Shown here in pieces: positions 33,945 through 43,904 of a stretch of DNA of 64,000 nucleotides. The stretch comes from Actinomadura alba (lineage in GTDB: Bacteria; Actinomycetota; Actinomycetes; Streptosporangiales; Streptosporangiaceae): assembly GCF_014323705.1 (NCBI RefSeq), contig NZ_JABVEC010000011.1:1-64000 (forward strand), in the 5' to 3' direction. Numbering within the stretch: the first letter of the stretch is position 1; every line of letters starts with the position of its first letter. Below the pieces are notes generated by a model, which was given only the letters and a program-made list of their open reading frames with translations, was not told the DNA's origin and searched no databases. The position numbers and the translations under genes are program-made.

Positions 33945-34108
33945 GTCCGTCTCCCCTCGAATGCCCGTCTCCCCGCCGATACCCGCGCCGCGGTGAACAC
34001 CCGTGCCACGGTGAACACCCGTGCCGACGCGAACGCCCCTGCTCCCGCTCGCGCCCGCGAGTGCGCCCGTCGGCAGCGGTGCCGGCGAGAAGGGCCGCGC
34101 CAGGTCAT
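33941..34108 (-). CDS. 55-codon bridging mini-ORF between the two ABC genes
   Basis: Arg/Ala/Val-rich frame (MTWRGPSRRHRCRRAHSRAR, then ARVFTVARVFTAARVSA). Its ATG overlaps the stop of the upstream ABC gene (TGATG) and its stop overlaps the ATG of the downstream ABC gene (ATGA). The repeated ARVFTAARV block comes from a short tandem DNA repeat (about 33983-34026). Probably a coupling frame rather than a functional protein, but it is exactly placed. Confidence 0.35.
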   Translation of the reverse strand: MTWRGPSRRHRCRRAHSRARAGAGAFASARVFTVARVFTAARVSAGRRAFEGRRT

Positions 34109-35913
34109 CAGGTCGCTCCTCTCGTGACGGTGGCGGCGTAACCCGGATGTGTCTGCAGCAGGTCGCGGTGGACGCCCTCGGCGACGACGCTGCCGTTCTC
34201 GACGTAGGCGACGTGATCGGCCTGATCGAGGATGAGCGGGCTCGTGGTGCAGACGACGGTCATGCGGTCGATGTCCGCGCCCCGCGCGCCGCCGCCCCTC
34301 GGGACGTTCCTCGCCTTCCCGAGCCGCTCGGCGATGCGGGCCTCGGTGTGCGCGTCCACCGCGCTCGTCGGCTCGACCAGGATGAGCACGTCGGGGTCGG
34401 CGGCGAGGGCGCGGGCCAGCCGCAGCCGCTGCTGCTGGCCGCCGGAGAACTCCCGGCCGGCCTCGGCGACGTGAGCGTCCGGCCCCACCATGTCGACCAG
34501 GTCCTCGGCACAGGACGCGTGGAGCGCCACGCCGAGGTCTCCGTTCCACGCCGGGATCCCCACCTCGTCTCCGTCTCCGGCCTCGACGGCCTCCCGGGCC
34601 GCGCCGGCGGCCGCGAGATCGTGGCCTGCGGCAGGGGGCGGCGGTGGCAGCAGGACGTCCCGGAGGCGGCCGGAGAACAGCACGTCCTCGTTGATCGCCA
34701 CGAGCACCCGCCGACGTACGTTCGCGACCTCGCTCAGCGGTATCCCGCCGTAGGTCACCTCGCCGTCCGCGTACCGGCCGAGTCGGTCCGCGATGGCCTG
34801 CGCGTCGGCCGGGTCCGCGGCGGCGACGGCCGTGAGCCGCCCGGGCAGCACGGTGAGACCGGACGCCGCGTCGGACAGTTCCGCTCCGGGCGGCGGGATC
34901 CGGGTGCCGGTGTCGGGCAGGTCGGGGACCATGGACAGGATCCGGATCACCCGCCCGGATGCGACGTGCGCCTTGGTTATCCTGTCGGCCGCCTCGCCGA
35001 TCGTGCGCATCGGCTGGATGAGGAACACCGCGTAGCCGTAGAAGGCGACGAGCTGGCCCACGCTGATGGTGCCGTTCATCGCGAAGCGCGCGCCGACCCA
35101 GGTCACCAGCGCGATGAGCAGCCCGGGCAGCAGGACCCCCGCCCCCGTCAGGAGCGACTCGGCCCTCGCCACGTCGACGCCGGCCCGCCGGACGCGCTGC
35201 GACTCGCCGGTGTAGCGGTCGGCGAAGACCTGTTCGCCACCGATGCCCCGCAGGACCCGCAGACCGGCCACGATGTCGGTGGCGCGGGTGTTGAGCTCAC
35301 CGGCGAGCTCGCGATGGCGGCGCTGGCGGTGGTGCAGAGGGCGCAGCAGAGGCGCCGAGGCGACGAGGATCAGCGGCACCCCGATGACCACGATCAGCCC
35401 GAGCGGAAATGACGTGGTGAGCAGGATGGCCGCGATGACGACGATCGCCACGATGGAACCGGCCCCACGCGCGGCGATGTCCATGGCTCCGCCGATATGA
35501 GACACGTCGGCGACGCTCACGCTGACCACCTCACCGGCGGTGAGCCGGTTGAGCAGGGTGGCGCCGAGGCGACCGGACTGCCGGTGGACGACCTGCACAG
35601 TGCGGTAGGCCGCCGCGAGCCAGTTGAACACCGCGAACCGGTGCCTTGCGATACCGCTTGCGGCCTGCACCACCCCGAGTGCGAACAGCACGCCGGCCCA
35701 TACGAGCAACGCGCCCGTGTCCTTGCCCGCGATGCCCTCGTCGACGGCGCGGCCGATGGCGGCGGGCATGAGGGCCTGGCTGAGCATCCAGACGACGCCG
35801 AGTGCCATGCCGCCGGCCAGTGGCCGCGCCTGTGCCCGGGCCACCCAGGCCAGGTAGCGAAGCGGCGAGCCGTGGTCGGGCTCACCGTGGTCGGGCAGAG
35901 GTAGCGCGCGCAT
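34108..35913 (-). CDS. ABC exporter half-transporter, degenerate subunit
   Basis: 601 aa from ATG 35913. Transmembrane domain with six helices (residues about 25-300). In the nucleotide-binding domain the Walker A site reads LTAVAAADPADAQAI (about residue 357) and has no GxxGK[ST]. Walker B is VLILVEPTSAVD, with Val for the magnesium Asp. The H-loop reads VCTTSPL without His. The signature EFSGGQQQRLRLARAL (about residue 491) is intact. It therefore donates only its signature to the partner's ATP site. The degeneration is deeper than in typical heterodimeric exporters. Confidence 0.9.
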   Translation of the reverse strand: MRALPLPDHGEPDHGSPLRYLAWVARAQARPLAGGMALGVVWMLSQALMPAAIGRAVDEGIAGKDTGALLVWAGVLFALGVVQAASGIARHRFAVFNWLAAAYRTVQVVHRQSGRLGATLLNRLTAGEVVSVSVADVSHIGGAMDIAARGAGSIVAIVVIAAILLTTSFPLGLIVVIGVPLILVASAPLLRPLHHRQRRHRELAGELNTRATDIVAGLRVLRGIGGEQVFADRYTGESQRVRRAGVDVARAESLLTGAGVLLPGLLIALVTWVGARFAMNGTISVGQLVAFYGYAVFLIQPMRTIGEAADRITKAHVASGRVIRILSMVPDLPDTGTRIPPPGAELSDAASGLTVLPGRLTAVAAADPADAQAIADRLGRYADGEVTYGGIPLSEVANVRRRVLVAINEDVLFSGRLRDVLLPPPPPAAGHDLAAAGAAREAVEAGDGDEVGIPAWNGDLGVALHASCAEDLVDMVGPDAHVAEAGREFSGGQQQRLRLARALAADPDVLILVEPTSAVDAHTEARIAERLGKARNVPRGGGARGADIDRMTVVCTTSPLILDQADHVAYVENGSVVAEGVHRDLLQTHPGYAATVTRGAT

Positions 35914-36128
35914 GGCAGTCCGGTCGGAGAAGGCGATCAGATGGGATTCAGTCCCGACGGTATCCAGCCGGTCCGGGAGATCGCGAGCCGTTTTCCGGCC
36001 GGATGATCTTGGCGATGGCCGTCCCACCTGGGAACTCGGCCGTCCCGTGGGCCGTCGCGCCCGGCACGACATGGCCACCGCCGCAGCGGCGAGCAGCGCC
36101 CACCGCCCGACTCGGACCTACCTGAGAC

Positions 36129-37145
36129 CTACCCGGGAACGAGGACCTCGACGCCGGGCGGCAGAGCACCCGCCGCGGCGGCGTCGCCGAGGAACGATTC
36201 CAGCGTGGCCTGGAAGGCGCGCGCGGCATGAGTGGGGGCGACGTCCTTGCGATGCGCCACCGCGATCGTCCGCAGCAACCCCGACCGGGGCTCGCCGCCA
36301 CCGGTGTTCCCGCCCCCGTCGATCACCGCCCCCGATGATCGCTGCTCCGACACGATCAGCGGAGTGCCCTGGAGGCCGGGCCGCCCGGCCAGGACCATGC
36401 TCGGAACCACGGCGAGGCCGAGACCGGTCTCGACGAAGCGGAGCACGGCGTCCATCTCGCCGCCCTCCACGGCGAATCGCGGCTCGAAGCCGGCGTGCCT
36501 GCAAGCGCTGATCGTCGCCTCGCGCAGGTCGTACCCCGGCCGGAACATCACGAGCGGCCGGTCGCGCAGGTCCTCGATCCGCAGCGACGCCCGCCGTGGA
36601 AGGGCGGTCCCCGACATCCTGGCCGGGTGGGACGGTGCCGCGACCACCAGGTTCTCGCGCAGGATCGGACGGGTCACGAGAGGCGCGTCCCCGCTGAGCG
36701 GCAAGATCACCAGGGCGAGGTCGAGCGAGCCGCGGGTGAGGTCCCGCACCAGGTCGCGTGACCCGCCCTCCTCGACGAGCAGCCTGACCCCCGGGTGATC
36801 ATCATGGAACCGCCGCAGCACGTCGGCGAGCAGCCCTGCGAACAGCGAGGGCGTCGCGCCGAGCCGTACCCGGCCGCGACGCAGCCCGGTCAGCTCCCGC
36901 ACCTCCAGGCGGGCGGTGTCGACATCGGCGAGGATCCGCTTGGCCAACGGCAACAGGATCTCGCCCGCCGGGGTGAGCGCGATGTTGCCGCGCGCCCTGC
37001 TGAACAGCGAGGCGCCCAGCTCGGACTCCAGCGCCTTGATCTGCTTGGACAGGGACGGCTGAGCGATGCCGAGGGCCTCGGCGGCCTGTGTGAAGTGCCT
37101 CACCTCGGCGACCGCGACAAAGTACGCAAGTTGCTGTAGCTGCAC
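36129..37145 (-). CDS. LysR-family transcriptional regulator (divergent from sdhCAB)
   Basis: 338 aa. N-terminal winged HTH: LAYFVAVAEVRHFTQAAEAL, GIAQPSLSKQIKALESELG, ALFSR-like LFSRARG and LTPAGE. The periplasmic-binding-like effector domain follows, with a Gly-rich insert (GGGNTGGGEPRS) near residue 285. Divergent from sdhC with an ATAGCCTACGGCTAT dyad between them, so it most likely regulates the succinate dehydrogenase operon. Effector unknown. Confidence 0.92.
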   Translation of the reverse strand: MQLQQLAYFVAVAEVRHFTQAAEALGIAQPSLSKQIKALESELGASLFSRARGNIALTPAGEILLPLAKRILADVDTARLEVRELTGLRRGRVRLGATPSLFAGLLADVLRRFHDDHPGVRLLVEEGGSRDLVRDLTRGSLDLALVILPLSGDAPLVTRPILRENLVVAAPSHPARMSGTALPRRASLRIEDLRDRPLVMFRPGYDLREATISACRHAGFEPRFAVEGGEMDAVLRFVETGLGLAVVPSMVLAGRPGLQGTPLIVSEQRSSGAVIDGGGNTGGGEPRSGLLRTIAVAHRKDVAPTHAARAFQATLESFLGDAAAAGALPPGVEVLVPG

Positions 37146-37149
37146 GGTT

Positions 37150-37164
37150 ATAGCCTACGGCTAT
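37150..37164. promoter_or_regulatory. LysR-type operator ATAGCC-TAC-GGCTAT
   Basis: A perfect 15-bp dyad containing the LysR T-N11-A core, 5 bases upstream of the lysR start and 60 bases upstream of sdhC. Position fits autoregulation plus control of sdhCAB. Confidence 0.65.
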
Positions 37165-37223
37165 CGAAACGAGTTCCATCATGACTTGGACCGGTAGTCC
37201 GTCATAGACGTAATTTGCGGCTT

Positions 37224-37910
37224 GTGGCAGTCGCGATCCCCGCTCTTTACCGTTCGACCGTCGGTAAGAAGGCCGTCATGGCCGTCTCCGGCGGCCTCCT
37301 CGTGCTCTTCATCGTCGTCCACATGGTCGGCAACCTGAAGATCTTCTTTGGGCGGGAGGAGTTCGACGGCTACGCCGCCTGGTTGCGGGCCATCGGAACG
37401 CCGGCCCTGCACGAGACATGGTTCCTGTGGATCCAGCGGGCCGGCCTCACGCTGTGCGTGCTGCTGCACATCGGCACGGCCGCCGACCTGGCCGTACGGG
37501 CCAAGAGGGCGCGACCGGTGCGCTACCGGCACCGGCCGAAGGTCCAGGGCGGCTACGCGGCGCGCACCATGCGGTGGGGCGGTGTGATCCTCGTGCTCTT
37601 CATCGTCTGGCACATCCTCGACCTGACGGTCGGCACCGTGAACCCCCGGGGCGTGCACGGGGAGCCGTACGGAAACGTCGTGGCCGGCTTCCAGCCCGAG
37701 CGCTGGTACATCACGTTGTTCTACGCGCTGGCCGTCATCGCGCTCGGCTTCCACCTGCGGCACGGCCTCACCAGCGCGCTGCAGAGCCTGGGCCGGGGCA
37801 ACGCCGTCCGAGAGCGGGGCCTGTCCGCCGCCGCGGCCGTCTTCGCCGTCGCGATCGTCGTCGGCTATCTGTCCGTGCCGTTCGCGGTCACGACTGGGCT
37901 GGTGACCTGA
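37224..37910 (+). CDS. sdhC: Succinate dehydrogenase cytochrome b558-type subunit
   Basis: 228 aa from GTG 37224 (TTG 37215 is less likely). Five membrane helices with heme-ligand His candidates in VVHMVGNLK, LLHIGTAAD, IVWHILDL and GFHLRHG, the single-polypeptide two-heme anchor of the Bacillus/Corynebacterium type. Passes electrons from the SdhAB part to menaquinone. First gene of sdhCAB. Confidence 0.92.
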   Translation: MAVAIPALYRSTVGKKAVMAVSGGLLVLFIVVHMVGNLKIFFGREEFDGYAAWLRAIGTPALHETWFLWIQRAGLTLCVLLHIGTAADLAVRAKRARPVRYRHRPKVQGGYAARTMRWGGVILVLFIVWHILDLTVGTVNPRGVHGEPYGNVVAGFQPERWYITLFYALAVIALGFHLRHGLTSALQSLGRGNAVRERGLSAAAAVFAVAIVVGYLSVPFAVTTGLVT

Positions 37911-37964
37911 GCCGTGAGCGAGAAGGGACGAGCGAACCGTGATCGGAGTGAGGGAGCGATGGGC

Positions 37965-39902
<1,938 letters not shown>

Positions 39903-39913
39903 GGCCGGAAAGC

Positions 39914-40666
39914 ATGAAACTCACCCTGCGCATCTGGCGCCAGAACGGCCCTTCGGACAAGGGCGCGATGGTCGAGTACAAGGTCGACGACGTCTCCCCG
40001 GACATGTCCTTCCTGGAGATGCTGGACGTCCTCAACGAGCGGCTGATCCTGGACGGCGAGGAGCCGGTCGCCTTCGACCACGACTGCCGTGAGGGCATCT
40101 GCGGCATGTGCTCGCTCGTCATCAACGGCGCGCCGCACGGCCCCGAGCGGGCCACCACGACCTGCCAATTGCACATGCGCAAGTTCAAGGACGGCGACAC
40201 GATCGACATCGAGCCGTGGCGGGCCAGGCCGTTCCCGGTCATCAAGGACCTGGTCGTGGACCGCACGGCGTTCGACAAGATCATTCAGGCGGGCGGCTAC
40301 ATCTCGGCGCCCACCGGTGCCGCGCCCGACGCCCACGCCATGCCGGTGCCCAAGCCGGACGCCGACAGGGCCTTCGAAGCCGCCGAGTGCATCGGCTGCG
40401 GAGCGTGCGTCGCCGCGTGCCCGAACGGTTCCGGGATGCTGTTCACCGCCGCCAAGGTCATGCATCTCGGGCTCATGCCGCAGGGCCAGCCGGAGCGCTA
40501 CGACCGGGTGGTCGACATGGTGGAGACCCATGACGACCTCGGCTTCGGCGGCTGCACCAACACCGGCGAGTGCACCGTGGCCTGCCCCAAGGGCATCTCG
40601 CTCGACACCATCGGCATGCTCAACCGCGACTACCTGAGGGCCACCGCCGGCGGCGCCAAGAAGTAG
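39914..40666 (+). CDS. sdhB: Succinate dehydrogenase iron-sulfur subunit
   Basis: 250 aa from ATG 39914 (GGAA-rich leader, 11 bases after the sdhA stop). [2Fe-2S] ligands in CREGICGMC and TTTC; [4Fe-4S] in [12 protein letters not shown]; [3Fe-4S]/[4Fe-4S] in [17 protein letters not shown]. Links SdhA to the b558 anchor. Last gene of the operon. Confidence 0.95.
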   Translation: MKLTLRIWRQNGPSDKGAMVEYKVDDVSPDMSFLEMLDVLNERLILDGEEPVAFDHDCREGICGMCSLVINGAPHGPERATTTCQLHMRKFKDGDTIDIEPWRARPFPVIKDLVVDRTAFDKIIQAGGYISAPTGAAPDAHAMPVPKPDADRAFEAAECIGCGACVAACPNGSGMLFTAAKVMHLGLMPQGQPERYDRVVDMVETHDDLGFGGCTNTGECTVACPKGISLDTIGMLNRDYLRATAGGAKK

Positions 40667-40760
40667 CCCGATCCGATCGACGACAGGCCGGCTCTCGTGG
40701 AGTGAAGCGGTTCCCGCCAAGTCGGATTGGCTGACACAATCGGTCAAAAGCCCTGGGCGT

Positions 40761-41612
40761 GTGGAGGTGCGACGGTTGAGTCCGGCTGCGTGGTGGCGTG
40801 ATGCGCTGGCGCCCGAGTGGCGGCACAGGGGGCTTGACTTGTCCAAGCCGAGCCCGGCGCGGATGTACGACTACTACCTGGGCGGCAAGGACAATTTCGA
40901 GGTCGACCGGGTGGCGGTCGAGGAGATGCACCGGGTGATCCCGGAGCTGTTCCAGACCGCGCGAGAGAACCGGGCGTTCCTCGGCCGTGCCGTACGGTAT
41001 ATCGCGGGCCGGGGCGTGCGGCAGTTCATCGACTTGGGAACCGGGTTGCCGACGCAGGGCAACGTGCACGAGATCGCCCAGCAGGTCTCCGGTCAGGCAC
41101 GGGTCGTCTACGTCGACCATGACCCGGTGGTGGCCGCGCACGGCCGCGCCCTGGTGGCCGAAGACGGCTCCACGACGATCATCGAACGCGATGTCCGCGA
41201 CCCCGACGAGATCCTCGGCCACCCGGCGCTGAAGAAGCTGGTCGATCTGCGGGAGCCGGTCGCTGTGCTGTTCGTGGCGGTACTGCACTTCATCTCCGAC
41301 ACCGAGCATGCCGCGAGGATCGTCCAGCGGTTCCGTGAGGTGATGGCACCGGGCAGCTACCTGGTGATCGCGCACGGCACGCGCGCTGCGGGCACCGCGG
41401 CGGTGTCGAAGATGACCGAAACCTACGACATGGCGACAGAGAAGGTGTCGCTGCGCGACCCGGCGGAAATCGTGCGGTTCTTCGACGGGTTCGACCTGGT
41501 CGAACCAGGCGCGGTCCACCTGCCCTGGTGGCACCCCGAGATCGAGCCGCACCCCGAACCCCACCCCACGAAGTGGCACTTTGGCGGCGTCGCCCGGCGC
41601 CCCGCCGATTGA
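40761..41612 (+). CDS. SAV2177-family SAM-dependent methyltransferase (DUF574)
   Basis: 283 aa from GTG 40761. Family hallmarks: LDLSKPSPARMYDYYLGGKDNF, TARENRAFLGRAVRYI, FIDLGTGLPTQGNVHE, VVYVDHDPVV and VAVLHFI. A large family largely limited to filamentous actinomycetes; substrates unknown. Stands alone after sdhB. Confidence 0.9.
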   Translation: MEVRRLSPAAWWRDALAPEWRHRGLDLSKPSPARMYDYYLGGKDNFEVDRVAVEEMHRVIPELFQTARENRAFLGRAVRYIAGRGVRQFIDLGTGLPTQGNVHEIAQQVSGQARVVYVDHDPVVAAHGRALVAEDGSTTIIERDVRDPDEILGHPALKKLVDLREPVAVLFVAVLHFISDTEHAARIVQRFREVMAPGSYLVIAHGTRAAGTAAVSKMTETYDMATEKVSLRDPAEIVRFFDGFDLVEPGAVHLPWWHPEIEPHPEPHPTKWHFGGVARRPAD

Positions 41613-41713
41613 TCCCACGATCATGAAATGACCGATTTTTCTGCCCCGGGCGCTGATTTGTGACACCTTTGAGCCCGCATCTCGGCTGCGAGCCTGAAAC
41701 GAAGGGCGGGGAC

Positions 41714-42724
41714 GTGGGATTCGGTGTCGTGTTCACCCAGGGTGTTGCCTCCGGCGATCCGCATCAGGTGATAGGCGAGATCTTGGAGCAGGCCGAGGCC
41801 GCCGACCGGCTCGGGTACTTCGCCGCGCTGACGACGGAGCACAAGTACTCCGAGGAGTACTTCGGTTCGCCGCTGCACCTGGCATACGCGATCGCCGCTC
41901 GCACCGAGCGTGTCAAGGTCGGCACCAGCATCGCGATCGCGCCGCTGTACAACCCGGTGGAACTCGCCCAGGACGCTGCCATGCTCGACCAGATGTCCGG
42001 TGGGCGGCTGTTCCTCGGGCTCGGCGCGGGCTACCTGCCGGAGGACTACCAAACGGTAGGAGTGCCCTGGCAGGGACGGATCCAGCGATTCGACGAGACG
42101 GTGCGGATCATCCGCCAGGCCTGGACCAGCGACCGGTTCTCCTTCACCGACCGCATCTATGACTTCCAGGACGTTTCGGTGATCCCCCGTCCCGTGCAGT
42201 CCCCGCCGCCGATCCACCTGGGCGCGTGGTCGCCGGGCGGGCTGGCCCGCGCCGGCCGCCTGGGCGACGGCTGGATCAGCAACGCGCTGATGTCGGTGGA
42301 CACCATGCGCCAGATGGGCGACACGTACCGGGAGGCGGCTCGCGAATCCGGCCGGCCCCAGCGTGTCACCGCGATCCGGTTCTGCTGGACCGCGGAAAGC
42401 CGCGAGGACGCCGTCCGCGACTTCGGCGCCACCGCCATCGACATGGTGCGCACCCTGTGGACGTACGGTGCGATCACCGACATGCCGGGCGTCACCGCCG
42501 CGGACCAGATCACCCTCGACGACCTGATGCGCGACCGGATGATCTTCGGCACGCCGGACGACTGCCGGGCCGCGATCGCCGACTACCGCACCAAGGCCGG
42601 GGTGGACGACTTCCTGCTGATCTTCCGGCACCCGTCCGGGCCGGCCCAGGACCGCGTGCTCTCCGCGATGGAACTGTTCGCCTCCGAGGTCATGGACAAG
42701 GATGCGGACCCGGCCCTGACATGA
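41714..42724 (+). CDS. LLM-class flavin/F420-dependent oxidoreductase
   Basis: 336 aa from GTG 41714 after GGGCGGGGA; the open frame extends further upstream without good initiation context. Luciferase-like barrel: AADRLGYFAALTTEHKY, VKVGTSIAIAPLYNPVELAQ, GGRLFLGLGAGYLPEDY and HLGAWSPGGLARAGRLGDGW. The stop overlaps the ATG of the Gfo/Idh/MocA gene, so the two enzymes are made together and probably act on one small-molecule pathway. Confidence 0.88.
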   Translation: MGFGVVFTQGVASGDPHQVIGEILEQAEAADRLGYFAALTTEHKYSEEYFGSPLHLAYAIAARTERVKVGTSIAIAPLYNPVELAQDAAMLDQMSGGRLFLGLGAGYLPEDYQTVGVPWQGRIQRFDETVRIIRQAWTSDRFSFTDRIYDFQDVSVIPRPVQSPPPIHLGAWSPGGLARAGRLGDGWISNALMSVDTMRQMGDTYREAARESGRPQRVTAIRFCWTAESREDAVRDFGATAIDMVRTLWTYGAITDMPGVTAADQITLDDLMRDRMIFGTPDDCRAAIADYRTKAGVDDFLLIFRHPSGPAQDRVLSAMELFASEVMDKDADPALT

Positions 42725-43785
42725 CCGGCCGCCACCTGCGGGTCGGCGTGATCGGCGCCGGTTACGCGGCCGCGAGCCACCTGCCGGTGTACGCGCGGCT
42801 CCCGGAGATCGAGGTGACCGCGATCGCCACCGCGCACCGCGACACCGCCGAGGCGGCGGCGCGACGCTTCGGCGTCCCCGCCGCCTACGACGACTACCGG
42901 CAGCTGTGTCGATCCGACCAGGTGGACCTGGTCGACGTGGTGACGCGGCCCAGCCTGCACCCGCCCATGGCGATCGCCGCTCTGCAAGCAGGCAAACACG
43001 TCCTGTGCGAGGCCCCCCTGGCGCCCGACACCGTCAGCGGTACCGAGATGGCCGAGGCCGCACATGCCGCAGGCGTGCACGCCGTCGTCGACCTGCAGTC
43101 ACGCTTCTCCCCCGGCCTGTGGCACCTGCGCCAACTCGTCCACGACGGCCGGCTCGGACGAGTGCACAACATCCACGCCACCGCCTTCTACCCCACCTTC
43201 ACCCGTCCCGAGCAGGCCGCCGCCTCTCTGTGGTGCGCCGACGCCACCAACGGCGCCAGCTCCCTGCGTGTCCACGGCCTGCACACCGCCGACCTGATCA
43301 CCTGGATCTTCGGCCCCCTCACCGACGTGACCGGCCACACCACGACCCGCGAATCCACCTGGCCCGGCCCGGACGGACCGATCACCGCCACCAGCACCGA
43401 CAGCTCCACCCTCACCGCCCGCACCACCGACGGCGCCCTCTGCTCCATCCACACCTCATGGATCGCCTGGCACGGCAGCGGCTGGCGCCTCGAGGCCTAC
43501 GGCAGCCACGGACACCTGCGCGCCGAGGCCCCCGGCCACACCGGTCATCACACCGTCACCCTCCACGGCGCCCGCCACGACGAACCCACCCTGACCCGCC
43601 ACACCCCGCCACCCGACGACGACCCGATCACCGACCCGCCACCACACGCCCCCGGCCACGCCTTCGCCCACCTGGCCCGACGCCTCGCCCGCACCATCAA
43701 CGGCGACCTCGACCCCGACCTCCCCACCTTCGACGACGCCCTTACGCTCCTGCACATCGCAGACACCGCCGAAACGCGCACCTGA
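42721..43785 (+). CDS. Gfo/Idh/MocA-family oxidoreductase
   Basis: 354 aa. N-terminal NAD(P) Rossmann fold VGVIGAGYAAASHLPVYARL; the usual catalytic-Lys motif EKP is replaced by CEAPLA, so Lys is missing. C-terminal substrate domain is His/Pro/Asp-rich after residue 270. The ATGA overlap ties it to the LLM gene. The loss of EKP makes classical sugar dehydrogenation uncertain. Third codon positions in this gene are strongly C-biased. Confidence 0.85.
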   Translation: MTGRHLRVGVIGAGYAAASHLPVYARLPEIEVTAIATAHRDTAEAAARRFGVPAAYDDYRQLCRSDQVDLVDVVTRPSLHPPMAIAALQAGKHVLCEAPLAPDTVSGTEMAEAAHAAGVHAVVDLQSRFSPGLWHLRQLVHDGRLGRVHNIHATAFYPTFTRPEQAAASLWCADATNGASSLRVHGLHTADLITWIFGPLTDVTGHTTTRESTWPGPDGPITATSTDSSTLTARTTDGALCSIHTSWIAWHGSGWRLEAYGSHGHLRAEAPGHTGHHTVTLHGARHDEPTLTRHTPPPDDDPITDPPPHAPGHAFAHLARRLARTINGDLDPDLPTFDDALTLLHIADTAETRT

Positions 43786-43904
43786 CCACTCCTGGGCAAC
43801 TCCATCCACGCCGCTGATGCCTGTGGGTGCCCAGAATTCGGCGCCACCACCTGTGACCTGGGGCTTCTCGTTTGGCATACGAGCCCTGCCTGGGCACGGG
43901 CAGA

